Shown one piece after another: positions 1 to 6,560 of a stretch of DNA of 49,475 nt (position 1 is the first letter of the stretch; every line of letters starts with the position of its first letter). This DNA comes from a virus: positions 1 to 49,475 of the IMG/VR virus record IMGVR_UViG_3300045284_000174. One strand, written 5' to 3'. Below the pieces are notes generated by a model, which had not been told where the DNA came from, searched no databases, and worked only from the letters and a program-made list of their open reading frames with translations. Made by a program: the position numbers and the translations under genes.

Positions 1-131
1 GAGAGCCCCGACGATCCCAGCCTCCGGGCAGCGGACCTGTTCCTGGCGTCGGTTCCGCCCGAGGTGCGGGCGCACATCGCTGATGTGCTGGCCCAGCACG
101 CTGGCAACGACCAGCTCAACCCCGAGCGCAT
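1..131. repeat. Terminal overlap with window end
   Basis: Bases 1-131 repeat bases 49345-49475. Bases 6-131 are identical; base 5 is G here and A at 49349, which changes a Ser codon to Asn. The same reading frame continues across the join, so this is the overlap of a circular or terminally redundant assembly, not a duplication. The length fits a large assembly k-mer better than a biological terminal repeat, but that is inference. Confidence 0.9.
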
Positions 132-357
132 CGAGCGGCCCTGGCCGGGCAACCCGGGGGCCAGCCTCGAAGAACGACGTGCCGCTGGGTGGCCTGACCC
201 CGTCAGCGCCGTCGAGGCCAACCCTGCCACCCAGGCGCAGGCCCATCGGGCGGAGGTGGCTGAGACGGAGGTACGGGCCGAGCTGGGGTTGCCACCCCGC
301 CAGCGACGCCGCTCGTCACCGGCACCGGCCGATCCCGCCCGTCGCTCGAAGCAATAG
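1..357 (+). CDS. C-terminal part of HTH DNA-binding protein (junction gene)
   Basis: This is the last 118 codons of the gene that begins at 48538 and crosses the circular join; frame and sequence agree exactly with the window end. The fragment starts mid-protein (ESPDDPSLRAADLF) and ends in a basic, Arg/Ser/Pro-rich tail (RQRRRSS...RRSKQ) at a TAG stop. No catalytic motif is visible in this part. The joined protein would be about 387 residues, with the zinc/HTH-like domain at its N-terminus. Its last 155 bases overlap the convergent minus-strand gene 203-439. Confidence 0.8.
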   Translation, partial: ESPDDPSLRAADLFLASVPPEVRAHIADVLAQHAGNDQLNPERIERPWPGNPGASLEERRAAGWPDPVSAVEANPATQAQAHRAEVAETEVRAELGLPPRQRRRSSPAPADPARRSKQ

Positions 358-439
358 CGGCGCACGCCGATGCATGCGTTTTCCACTCGGATGGGCGCAG
401 CGGGGCATCGCACACTGGGCAGGGCAGCAAATCGGCCAT
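203..439 (-). CDS. Small CxxC zinc-finger-like protein, antisense to the junction gene
   Basis: A 78-residue protein on the minus strand. The N-terminus has CPVC, then 14 residues, His, three residues and Cys (C7, C10, H25, C29), the spacing of a small zinc finger. The rest is Pro/Gly-rich without recognisable fold. It looks like a shadow because 155 bases overlap the convergent plus gene, but its start carries the phage's leaderless signature on the minus strand: hexamer TAGGCT (446-451), six bases, then ATG. The zinc-finger codons lie outside the overlap. Function unknown; the C-terminal half is the doubtful part. Confidence 0.5.
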   Translation of the reverse strand: MADLLPCPVCDAPLRPSEWKTHASACAAIASSDGRDRPVPVTSGVAGGVATPARPVPPSQPPPPDGPAPGWQGWPRRR

Positions 440-445
440 GCACAG

Positions 446-451
446 AGCCTA
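446..451 (-). promoter_or_regulatory. -10 hexamer TAGGCT, leaderless start of 203-439
   Basis: On the minus strand TAGGCT is followed by CTGTGC and the ATG at 439. The six-base gap puts the transcription start at the start codon. No -35 box is obvious. Confidence 0.5.
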
Positions 452-525
452 CCACCCGCTTCCACACAGGGCTCCGGGGGTATGGGGGCAATGATCTCCT
501 GGCCGCAAGGCGAGTGCCACCCTAC

Positions 526-554
526 CCCTCCCCCACTACCTTGTAGGGGGAGGG
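526..554. terminator. Strong GC hairpin between junction gene and helicase gene
   Basis: The left arm 526-539 (CCCTCCCC, CA bulge, CTAC) pairs with 543-554 (GTAGGGGGAGGG) around a CTT loop, giving 12 base pairs with one two-base bulge. No T-run follows on the plus strand. It separates the plus gene ending at 357 from the helicase gene at 646 and may end transcription or protect RNA. Confidence 0.45.
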
Positions 555-598
555 TGGCGGCGAGCGGGGGGTTGCTGTATGGTGGTGCTCACAGAGAC

Positions 599-619
599 GC
601 CGCCCGCCAACCGGGCGGC
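599..619 (+). promoter_or_regulatory. Leader hairpin before helicase gene
   Basis: GCCGCCCG (599-606) pairs perfectly with CGGGCGGC (612-619) around a five-base loop, just upstream of the Shine-Dalgarno-like AGGAG (630-634) and the ATG at 646. A possible -10, TATGGT, lies at 578-583. If transcription starts there, this hairpin lies in the leader and could influence translation of the helicase. Confidence 0.4.
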
Positions 620-645
620 GCTCCCGAGCAGGAGTCGTACCTCCG

Positions 646-1836
646 ATGCCCGATCTGAGCGAGTCTACAACTGGATTCACCCCCGCCGAGCTGCACGAGC
701 TGGAGGAGGAGCGCCGTGACCTGGAGTGGGCCGCTACCCACCCGGATGTCGCCCCGACCAACATCGTGCTCGTGCCACTCACCGAGGAGGAGGCCGCCGC
801 CGACTTCGGTTCCGCCGCCCCCGCCGTCAAGGCCACCCGCACCGAGCGGGCCGCCGACGCCTGGTGGGAGCACAAGACCCTCTCGCTCGAACACCTGTTC
901 GAGCAGGAAGACCCGGACTGGTTCCTCGACGGGCTGTTGCCCGAGGCCAGCATCAGCGTGCTGCACGGGCCGGGCGGGACCAAAAAGACGTTCCTGATGC
1001 TCGACTGGATGATGTGCGCAGCGCACGGGCTCCAGTGGCAGGGATATGACGTAAAGCCCGGCAAGGTGTTGTATATCGCAGGTGAGGGCAGCTCGGGACT
1101 CCGCAAAAGAATCAAAGCGTGGGGTGCCGGCCGAGGCATTGACCCAAACACCGACAACTTCCGAGTGATGCCAGAAGCATTCAACCTCTATGCGGCGACG
1201 CCCGAGCAGGTTGCGAACGTGGCGCTCGCAATCGCCCGTGCAGAAATCTCGTACATCGTCGTGGACACGCTGCACCGTTCGAGCCCCGGCGGCTCCGAGA
1301 ACGACAGCGAAGTGATCGGTCAGGTGTACGCCAACGCCGTTGCGATGGCCGGCGGCCCGGACGGTGCTGCACTGTGGTTCCTCCATCACGACACGAAGCC
1401 TTCGAAGGCGAGCAAGGCCACGTTCCGTGGTTCGTCCTCGATCCGTGACGACGCCGACGTGGTGGTGCAGATCGCAGCCGTGTCTCCGCTCGTGTCGGTC
1501 CTCGCACCCGACAAGCTGAAGGAAGCGGAGGACTTCACGCCCATCAACATCACGTTCGGTGTGATTGGTGAAGACAACCACTCGTCGCTGTTTGTGCAGA
1601 CGTTGCAGTCGGACGAGATCGTGTTGGTGCCAGAGAAGCCGGCCAAGGTGAAGGCCGCCGAAGCAATCAACCTCTTGCAGCTCGACATCACCTGGGGCGA
1701 GATACGTCTCACCGCTGCACTCAAGGAAGCCGGCTACCCGTTCGGCAAGAACACAGTGGCGGAAGCCAAGAAACTCGTGCTACAACAGCGGCACGATCTC
1801 GACCAAGCAAAGCAGGTGTCCGATGTTCGTCCGTGA
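646..1836 (+). CDS. RepA-like AAA ATPase / hexameric helicase
   Basis: A 396-residue RecA-fold ATPase of the AAA_25/RepA type, expected to unwind DNA or load the replication machinery. The Walker A is unusual, GPGGTKKT (residues 108-115), with Lys in place of the usual Gly before the catalytic Lys. The Walker B is YIVVDTLH (D207), followed by FLHHDTK near residue 245, typical of this family. The first 75 residues are acidic and probably flexible. No primase domain is fused; a separate primase-polymerase is encoded at 35292. It has a Shine-Dalgarno-like AGGAG and overlaps the next gene (HNH) by 14 bases. It lies far from the other replication genes. Confidence 0.8.
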   Translation: MPDLSESTTGFTPAELHELEEERRDLEWAATHPDVAPTNIVLVPLTEEEAAADFGSAAPAVKATRTERAADAWWEHKTLSLEHLFEQEDPDWFLDGLLPEASISVLHGPGGTKKTFLMLDWMMCAAHGLQWQGYDVKPGKVLYIAGEGSSGLRKRIKAWGAGRGIDPNTDNFRVMPEAFNLYAATPEQVANVALAIARAEISYIVVDTLHRSSPGGSENDSEVIGQVYANAVAMAGGPDGAALWFLHHDTKPSKASKATFRGSSSIRDDADVVVQIAAVSPLVSVLAPDKLKEAEDFTPINITFGVIGEDNHSSLFVQTLQSDEIVLVPEKPAKVKAAEAINLLQLDITWGEIRLTAALKEAGYPFGKNTVAEAKKLVLQQRHDLDQAKQVSDVRP

Positions 1837-2128
1837 GTACGTTCGCAATGCAGACGTGAGTGAGGAGGTGCGTGAGAAGCGACGTGCCTACGAGCGAGAG
1901 CGATACCAACGCTGCCTTGCCATCACCAATGCTGCCAAGAACATCCCGTGTATGGACTGCGGTGTGTGCTACCCGCCGTACGTGATGCAGTTCGATCATC
2001 GTGACCCAGCAACCAAGCACCGCCACGTTGCTCTGATTCGTGGCATCGCAGCGTTGAAGCGAGAGATCGAGAAGTGCGATGTCGTATGTGCCAACTGCCA
2101 CGCCGAGAGAACATGGGGCAATAAATGA
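1823..2128 (+). CDS. HNH endonuclease (free-standing)
   Basis: A 101-residue HNH-type nuclease. The zinc and active-site pattern is CMDCG (near residue 34), QFDHRD (near 53) and CDVVCANCHAERT (near 87-99). Such proteins are common selfish or packaging-related nucleases in phages. Its start lies inside the end of the helicase gene and its stop overlaps the next start by an ATGA, so it is packed tightly between neighbours. The C-terminal motif is nearly identical to that of the HNH at 40276-40581, so the two are paralogues. Confidence 0.85.
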   Translation: MFVREYVRNADVSEEVREKRRAYERERYQRCLAITNAAKNIPCMDCGVCYPPYVMQFDHRDPATKHRHVALIRGIAALKREIEKCDVVCANCHAERTWGNK

Positions 2129-2409
2129 AGTACGTCAGAGAATATCTCATCACCATGTGCGCCTTCGATGACGGCGACGTCGTACCGACGTGTCTCTTCG
2201 CTGCGATCAAGCCGCCCGACTACATCGCAGACGCCGATGTGCCTGCACACGTCGCCGACCTGATGCGCCAGATCGCAGTGGAGGTCCCCGAGTACGCCGC
2301 CGAGAAGTACGGCACGGTGCCGCCGCCGCACGCCCGCTTCTGGGAGTGCGCACCCAACCCGGTCGAGATCGAAGAGGGAGCGGTGGTGATCCCGTGGACG
2401 GCTGCGTGA
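2125..2409 (+). CDS. Hypothetical protein, 94 aa
   Basis: Starts in an ATGA overlap with the HNH gene and ends in a GTGA overlap with the next small gene, so it is translationally coupled on both sides. The protein is acidic and soluble, with a hydrophobic start (MKYVREYLITM) and a Trp near the C-terminus (VVIPWTAA). I see no known domain. Confidence 0.65.
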   Translation: MKYVREYLITMCAFDDGDVVPTCLFAAIKPPDYIADADVPAHVADLMRQIAVEVPEYAAEKYGTVPPPHARFWECAPNPVEIEEGAVVIPWTAA

Positions 2410-2498
2410 TCTTGTTCTTCGTCGTGTTCGCTGCCACAGCGATCGTCGCCGCCGGCTTCGGCAGCAAGAAAGGACCGAGCCATGCCTCCCGCAAGTGA
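2406..2498 (+). CDS. Micro membrane protein, 30 aa
   Basis: A GTG at 2406 overlaps the upstream TGA (GTGA) and opens a 30-residue reading frame: a single hydrophobic helix (ILFFVVFAATAIVAAGF) followed by a basic tail (GSKKGPSHASRK). The positive tail would stay in the cytoplasm with the N-terminus outside. No family is recognised at this size. Two other tiny membrane genes occur in this genome (30312-30377 and 45955-46017). Small holin-associated or membrane-signalling peptides are possible roles; this is inference. Confidence 0.5.
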   Translation: MILFFVVFAATAIVAAGFGSKKGPSHASRK

Positions 2499-2712
2499 CG
2501 CCTACATGGACCGACTCCGCCGGCTGCAGTCCGCAGAGCAGCGAGAGCGGGACCGTACCGTGCTCGTGGCGAAGGCCGCCGAGTACTCACGTTCGGCCAG
2601 CATCGAGTGGCTGGCACGATACGAGCGGGCCGCCGACGCCCGTCGCAAGGCATGGGAGGACTCTCCCTTCCACGAGGGCTTCTGTAGAGTATTCCCATGC
2701 CCTACGAGCTGA
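2482..2712 (+). CDS. Hypothetical helical protein, 76 aa
   Basis: Begins at ATG 2482, preceded by AAAGGA (a plausible ribosome site) inside the end of the micro membrane gene. The protein is charged and mostly helical (many Arg, Glu and Ala), with a short Cys-containing end. The last 16 bases overlap the leaderless gene starting at 2697. No domain recognised. Confidence 0.55.
   Translation: MPPASDAYMDRLRRLQSAEQRERDRTVLVAKAAEYSRSASIEWLARYERAADARRKAWEDSPFHEGFCRVFPCPTS
2685..2690 (+). promoter_or_regulatory. -10 hexamer TAGAGT, leaderless start at 2697
   Basis: TAGAGT, six bases (ATTCCC), then ATG 2697. There is no Shine-Dalgarno site, because this start lies inside the 3' end of the upstream gene. 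Confidence 0.65.
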
Positions 2713-2843
2713 AGAACTGCAAGGGCGGGATGGTCGTGGTGACCAAGGGCACCAACCGATCCCACTCGAAGAAATGTCTCCCCACAGAGACAGCCAAAGC
2801 GCAGATGCGTGCGCTGTACGCCAACGAGCCGGATGCGAGTTAA
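2697..2843 (+). CDS. Small conserved phage-type protein, 48 aa
   Basis: A leaderless 48-residue protein starting MPYELKNCKGG. It resembles the short phage proteins with the pattern 'K-x-GG...V..K....SKK.L....AKAQMRALYA', here SKKCLPTETAKAQMRALYA near the C-terminus. Such proteins are widespread in uncultured phages and have no known function that I can name. The promoter hexamer 6 bases upstream of the ATG makes it more than a chance reading frame. The gene has its own stop TAA at 2841. Confidence 0.65.
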   Translation: MPYELKNCKGGMVVVTKGTNRSHSKKCLPTETAKAQMRALYANEPDAS

Positions 2844-2846
2844 CCC

Positions 2847-3035
2847 ATGTCACAACGAAGTGCACTCGCTCGTACGCAGGCCGGCACCGCCGCTGCACTG
2901 CTATCCACGCTGAACATCGCTCCAGCGCCGGGCAACACGCTGCCGGCGCTCAACGTCGCCATCGCCCAGGTCTACGCCACCCTCGCTCTGGCGAACGCCA
3001 CCCTCTCCCGCTTCGACAACGACATGGTGCCGTGA
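2847..3035 (+). CDS. Hypothetical Ala-rich helical protein, 62 aa
   Basis: Starts three bases after the previous TAA and ends in a TGATG overlap with the next gene, so coupling is likely. The protein is rich in Ala, Leu and Thr (AGTAAALLSTL, LALANATLSRF), amphipathic rather than clearly membrane-spanning. No domain recognised. Confidence 0.55.
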   Translation: MSQRSALARTQAGTAAALLSTLNIAPAPGNTLPALNVAIAQVYATLALANATLSRFDNDMVP

Positions 3036-3310
3036 TGGAAACCCCCGAACAGACGTTCGATGACCACATCAACGGCCACGGTCTGCTGTGCGCCGGGCGC
3101 AAGGCCTGCCCGTACTGCCGGCGCTGTACGTCGTGCAGCTTCATCTACCCGGGCCGCCCACACGCCGACGTGTGCTCCACGCCCCGAGACTGCATGGAGC
3201 CGATCTGCGACGACTGCGCTCGGTGGCTGAAGTCGATCGAGGCGCTGAAGGCCACGAGCCCGAGCGTTGAGCAACCGAAGCGCAGCCGTCGGTCTACGCT
3301 GGCCCCATGA
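3035..3310 (+). CDS. Cys-rich zinc-binding-like protein, 91 aa
   Basis: Start ATG 3035 overlaps the upstream TGA (TGATG). The middle of the protein has several Cys pairs: LLCAGRKACPYCRRCTSC, then VCSTPRDC and ICDDC, with His nearby, which suggests two or more zinc sites. The tail is basic (PKRSRRSTLAP). It could bind nucleic acid or protein; no named family is recognised. The final codons contain the promoter and leaderless start of the next gene at 3307. Confidence 0.65.
   Translation: METPEQTFDDHINGHGLLCAGRKACPYCRRCTSCSFIYPGRPHADVCSTPRDCMEPICDDCARWLKSIEALKATSPSVEQPKRSRRSTLAP
3295..3300 (+). promoter_or_regulatory. -10 hexamer TACGCT, leaderless start at 3307
   Basis: TACGCT, six bases (GGCCCC), then ATG 3307. 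The hexamer lies in the final codons of the upstream gene. Confidence 0.7.
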
Positions 3311-3822
3311 CGCTCGCATACACCACCAAGCCCAACCCGATCGCCGGGACCGTCGAGACGCACGGCACCATCACGTTCGACTCCTCGTACCCCTCGGGCG
3401 GAGAGGCCATCGCCGCCTCCGACGTCGGGCTGCCGTTCATCGACCGCATGGAGATCATCTCCCGCACGGCCGGCTTCCGGGTCACGTACGACAAGACCAA
3501 CAAGAAGTTGCTCGTGTCGTACTCCAGCCCCGTCGCCAAGATCGGGACCGGCGCCGCAGCGGGCAACGTCACCGTCACCGGCATCCGCACCACCGACACG
3601 CTGCAGTCGGTGATTCTGCTCTGCGACTCGGCGACCGTCGCACTCGACCTCACGTCCGAGTTCGCCGTCTGCGCCGCCGACACGATCGGTAACGCCGCCG
3701 GCACGACCACGGCCGGCGGGAAGGTGCTCGTCCTCACCCGCAACAACGAGGTCGGGAGTGCCGTGTCGCTAGCTACCCTCGTAGCCGACTACAAGGCGAC
3801 CTACTTCGAGAACGGTGTCTAA
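3307..3822 (+). CDS. Putative virion structural protein, 171 aa (paralogue of 6561-7094)
   Basis: A 171-residue beta-rich, Thr/Ala/Gly-rich protein of the kind found in phage heads and appendages. It contains the pattern TVTGIRTTDTLQSV and, near the C-terminus, DLTSEF followed by IGNAAGTTTAGGKVLVL. The protein at 6561-7094 has the matching segments VTVSGMTAAATIVSV, DLTAEF and NTGGTSSLGKTLIV, so the two are probably paralogues. It opens the structural region and has its own leaderless promoter. The exact role (decoration protein, appendage or fibre base) cannot be told. Confidence 0.65.
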   Translation: MTLAYTTKPNPIAGTVETHGTITFDSSYPSGGEAIAASDVGLPFIDRMEIISRTAGFRVTYDKTNKKLLVSYSSPVAKIGTGAAAGNVTVTGIRTTDTLQSVILLCDSATVALDLTSEFAVCAADTIGNAAGTTTAGGKVLVLTRNNEVGSAVSLATLVADYKATYFENGV

Positions 3823-3824
3823 GC

Positions 3825-4127
3825 ATGGCAATCTCCTCCACGGCCATCACGGTCACAATCACGGTCAAGGGCTACGCCGCAGCGGACGCCCCGATGGCGG
3901 GCTTCGACAAGAACGCCCTGAAGAAGGTCGTGATCGACTACATCCATTCGCACTTCCCGACCCGCACACCGCACCTGACCAGCAACAGCAACAGCTCGAA
4001 CCAGTACCCCGACACCAACGAGGTGCACTCGGCAGTGTCGGCAACGCCCGACCTCGCTGCGCAACCGGCGGGCGACTTGACCACCGAGCAGGTCGAGCCC
4101 GTGACCGTCACCGTGTCGCTCGCCTAG
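3825..4127 (+). CDS. Putative structural protein, 100 aa
   Basis: Starts two bases after the upstream TAA, with no Shine-Dalgarno site, so re-initiation after the stop is likely. The protein is Thr/Val-rich at both ends (AITVTITVKGY, PVTVTVSLA), with an acidic, Asn/Ser-rich middle. No domain recognised; position suggests a virion component. Confidence 0.55.
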   Translation: MAISSTAITVTITVKGYAAADAPMAGFDKNALKKVVIDYIHSHFPTRTPHLTSNSNSSNQYPDTNEVHSAVSATPDLAAQPAGDLTTEQVEPVTVTVSLA

Positions 4128-4133
4128 TACGCT
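4128..4133 (+). promoter_or_regulatory. -10 hexamer TACGCT, leaderless start at 4140
   Basis: TACGCT directly follows the TAG stop (4125-4127) of the upstream gene. Six bases (CGCCAT) separate it from ATG 4140. Confidence 0.7.
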
Positions 4134-4139
4134 CGCCAT

Positions 4140-5078
4140 ATGGCGAAGTCGAAGGCACGACCGAACAAGAACGCCGATGGCCAAGCGAAAAAGCCGTCCG
4201 CAAATCCTGATGGCGGCTCTGCGCCGTCGGCTGCCGCAGGTGCAGCGGCCGGTGCCGCTGCAGCGAACGCTGCAGTCGATCCCGCTGTTGCTGGTCGAGC
4301 CGCCGCCCCTTCGATGGTGCCCCCGGGCGGGCCGCCCGGCGCAGCTCCGCCGGCCCCTGCGCCCGTACCCGGTGCACCCACCGACGTTCCCGGCGCCGCA
4401 CCCGGGCCCACCACGCCCGGAGCACCCCTAGCTCAAGGTGTGCCTGGTGCAGCACCGCCCGCACCGGCCCAACCTGCCGGGCCGCAGGGCGCATTCGCCT
4501 CGCAGCCGCCCGGCTCGATGGGCGCCCGCAGCGACGCACGCTCGAACATCAACTTCAAGGACCTCCCGCCGCTTGGGCAAGCGCAGGCGATGGGTCAGGC
4601 CGGGCTCGACCCGATGGCCGGCAACAAGATGGCGCAGCAGCAGCTCAGCTCGACGCTCGCCGCCCCGCCGACCGACGCCAACGGTGCGCCCAACGCCTTC
4701 AGCGGTCCCGGCGTCCCGCCCGGCCTGGAGAACCTCCCGCACGACTTCGCCGCCCTGCACGGGATGGTCAAGCCGCTGACGGACACGATGGCCCGTGGCT
4801 TCTCACCGGGCTCGTCCAGCATGGAGCACCAGCAGGCGCTCAATGCTGCGGCGCTCGCACGGGCGCACGCCTCCGAGGCCGGCTCACGAGCGACGGCGCA
4901 GATCGAGCACCACCGGAACAAGACCAAGCTCGCCGAGCACCTGCACGCCATGCACCAGGCCGGCCAGCTCCCAACGCCCGAGATGATCGCTCAGCACGCC
5001 GCCGCTGCGCAACCGCAGGGCCCGCCGCAACTGCAGTCGATGCTCGGCGCACCGCCGGCACCGCAACCGGGGTACTAG
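4140..5078 (+). CDS. Ala/Pro-rich low-complexity virion-associated protein, 312 aa
   Basis: Residues 1-20 are basic, residues about 25-135 are almost entirely Ala, Pro and Gly, and the C-terminal half (about 140-312) is helical, with Gln-, His- and Ala-rich segments such as MEHQQALNAAALARAH. Low-complexity Pro/Ala linkers are common in virion and scaffold-like proteins, but no family is recognised. The gene is leaderless. Its last four bases overlap the convergent minus gene 5075-5302. Confidence 0.6.
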   Translation: MAKSKARPNKNADGQAKKPSANPDGGSAPSAAAGAAAGAAAANAAVDPAVAGRAAAPSMVPPGGPPGAAPPAPAPVPGAPTDVPGAAPGPTTPGAPLAQGVPGAAPPAPAQPAGPQGAFASQPPGSMGARSDARSNINFKDLPPLGQAQAMGQAGLDPMAGNKMAQQQLSSTLAAPPTDANGAPNAFSGPGVPPGLENLPHDFAALHGMVKPLTDTMARGFSPGSSSMEHQQALNAAALARAHASEAGSRATAQIEHHRNKTKLAEHLHAMHQAGQLPTPEMIAQHAAAAQPQGPPQLQSMLGAPPAPQPGY

Positions 5079-5302
5079 ACCTCGTCGGACCACTCGTTGC
5101 GGACGTCGCCCTCGCCGCCGCCGGCCTCGACGTCGTCGTCATTGTCGAGCACGACCTCAACCTGCGGGGCGAGCAGGTTGCGGATCGCTGCGGCCGCACC
5201 GTATAGCTCCTCCAGCGCCTGCTCCTCAGGGAGCGTACGGGAGAGCTGGGCAGCGGCGTTCCAGGTGCGGCGTGCCTTGAGGATGAGCTGCGCTTTGGTC
5301 AT
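5075..5302 (-). CDS. Small helical protein divergent from the metallopeptidase, 75 aa
   Basis: One of only two isolated minus-strand genes. The protein has a basic helical N-terminal half (MTKAQLILKARRTWNAAAQL) and an acidic tail (LDNDDDVEAGGGEGD...EWSDEV). A minus-strand leaderless promoter (TACGCT, seven bases, ATG 5302) supports it. Its -10 hexamer lies only ten bases from that of the divergent gene 5339, so the two are probably controlled together. Because ImmA/IrrE peptidases often act with a small partner protein, this could be a partner or inhibitor; that is inference from context only. Confidence 0.6.
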   Translation of the reverse strand: MTKAQLILKARRTWNAAAQLSRTLPEEQALEELYGAAAAIRNLLAPQVEVVLDNDDDVEAGGGEGDVRNEWSDEV

Positions 5303-5309
5303 GCCCGAG

Positions 5310-5331
5310 AGCGTAGTGATCCGAGTAAGCT
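5310..5331. promoter_or_regulatory. Back-to-back divergent leaderless promoters
   Basis: Minus strand: TACGCT at 5310-5315, seven bases before ATG 5302. Plus strand: TAAGCT at 5326-5331, seven bases before ATG 5339. The start codons of the two genes are only 36 bases apart, so RNA polymerase cannot easily bind both at once and expression may be mutually exclusive. Confidence 0.65.
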
Positions 5332-5338
5332 CTTGTCA

Positions 5339-5758
5339 ATGGCCGTCCGCTTCTCCCGCACCGCAGCGTACGTGCACATCAAGACGATCCTGGCGATCGA
5401 GGGGATCACGGTGCGCTGGCTCACGGGCCGCAACTGGCTGGCCAAAGCCCAGGCGTATGAGTCGGCGTGGACCGTGTCGATCCCGAAGCCGAACAGTCGC
5501 CGGCAGTACCTCGTCGGACTGCACGAGCTGGGGCACCTCCTCGGCGAGGTGCGCCCGAAGCACAAGCTCCCGATCTCGGTCGGCGTGAGCAACGTCATCG
5601 AGGAGACGTCGGCGTGGTACTGGGCGCTCTCGCACATCCCGCCCGAGCTAGACGCCTCGATCGAGGTGGGCACCGTGCAACTGCTGCTGGCCCAAACCCT
5701 GAACGTCCACATCTGGCACGCCGCACTGCTGGCCGGCGGGCAATCGGTCCCAGAGTGA
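5339..5758 (+). CDS. ImmA/IrrE-like zinc metallopeptidase, 139 aa
   Basis: The motif HELGH (residues 62-66, within GLHELGHLLGE) is the zinc-binding HExxH of gluzincin peptidases. A downstream EE pair (88-89) in VIEETSAWYWAL can supply the third ligand, the arrangement of ImmA/IrrE-type proteases. In known members these cut DNA-binding repressors or act as toxins of toxin-antitoxin pairs. A TTG six bases upstream is in frame, but ATG 5339 fits the leaderless promoter (seven-base gap). The gene sits among virion genes with its own divergent promoter, as expected of an accessory 'moron'. Confidence 0.7.
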   Translation: MAVRFSRTAAYVHIKTILAIEGITVRWLTGRNWLAKAQAYESAWTVSIPKPNSRRQYLVGLHELGHLLGEVRPKHKLPISVGVSNVIEETSAWYWALSHIPPELDASIEVGTVQLLLAQTLNVHIWHAALLAGGQSVPE

Positions 5759-5763
5759 CCTGT

Positions 5764-5769
5764 TAGCTT
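5764..5769 (+). promoter_or_regulatory. -10 hexamer TAGCTT, leaderless start at 5776
   Basis: Extended -10 (TG, T, TAGCTT), then six bases (GGACTC) and ATG 5776. Confidence 0.7.
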
Positions 5770-5775
5770 GGACTC

Positions 5776-6132
5776 ATGACCGCAGCTTCAGTAACCATCA
5801 CGTCGCCCGCCGCCTCGGGAAGCTCGCCGGCCTCGGGCCGAAACGTCTTCGCCGTCGGCAACCGCATGGTCGGCAAGTTCAAGGTGGCCATCAACGACTC
5901 GTACGCAACGGGCGGGGTGGCAGCGGACTTCCGCACCTACTTCCCGTACCCGATCGCCGAGGTGATATTCACGCCCCACGTCCTCGTGGCGAACGTGCTG
6001 CTCACGAAGTACGCCCCCGGGTATGACTTCGTGAACCGCAAGATCACCCTCGTCAATGCCGACGGTGCCGCCGAAGCGAACGGCACCGACGTCACCGGGC
6101 TCGTCTACGACGTCACGCTCTGGAGCGAGTAA
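5776..6132 (+). CDS. Putative structural protein, 118 aa
   Basis: A 118-residue protein with a Ser/Ala/Thr-rich start (ASVTITSPAASGSS) and a beta-rich body (VGKFKVAINDSY, ITLVNADGAAEANG). The composition matches the neighbouring virion genes. It is leaderless and is followed after two bases by the GTG of the next gene, so both are probably on one transcript. No named domain. Confidence 0.6.
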   Translation: MTAASVTITSPAASGSSPASGRNVFAVGNRMVGKFKVAINDSYATGGVAADFRTYFPYPIAEVIFTPHVLVANVLLTKYAPGYDFVNRKITLVNADGAAEANGTDVTGLVYDVTLWSE

Positions 6133-6134
6133 TC

Positions 6135-6554
6135 GTGGCCGGCTTCATCAAGAGCACCACTGCGCAGTACCTGTCGGGCGAGGGGCCGCTGTCCTCAGCG
6201 ATCGTCGCACTCGGCTGCTACACGGCGACAGCTTCCGCCGAGTTCGGCGCCGGGCCCAATGTGGGCGCAGTCGAGGCCGTCCTCGTGCAGACCGAAGGCA
6301 CCTCTGGCCAGAGCATCAAGCTCGGCATCGAGGGCTACAACCCGGCCGCCGACTCGTGGGAGTGCCTCATCGAGAGCGCTGCCAGCGCATCGGCCACGAC
6401 GTGCACGCTCGTTGTGCAGGTCGACCCGAGCGCCGCACCGATCACCAACGCCTCGGCGCAGCGGGTCATCCGTCGGCGAATGCGGGTCATCGTCAACCAC
6501 GCTGACACCAAGAACGTCGCTTACTCGATCAGCCTGCACGGCGCCGACACGTAG
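6135..6554 (+). CDS. Putative structural protein, 139 aa
   Basis: Starts at GTG 6135, two bases after the upstream TAA and without a clear ribosome site, so translation probably re-initiates. The body is beta-rich and small-residue-rich (CYTATASAEFGAGPNVGA), with a basic stretch RVIRRRMRVIV near residue 115. No family recognised; virion component by position. Confidence 0.6.
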   Translation: MAGFIKSTTAQYLSGEGPLSSAIVALGCYTATASAEFGAGPNVGAVEAVLVQTEGTSGQSIKLGIEGYNPAADSWECLIESAASASATTCTLVVQVDPSAAPITNASAQRVIRRRMRVIVNHADTKNVAYSISLHGADT

Positions 6555-6560
6555 GCCGTC

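Noticed and set aside
589-1581. Long minus-strand frame opposite the helicase gene
   Set aside because: It mirrors a gene with intact Walker motifs; no start signal and Arg/Gly/Val-rich shadow composition.
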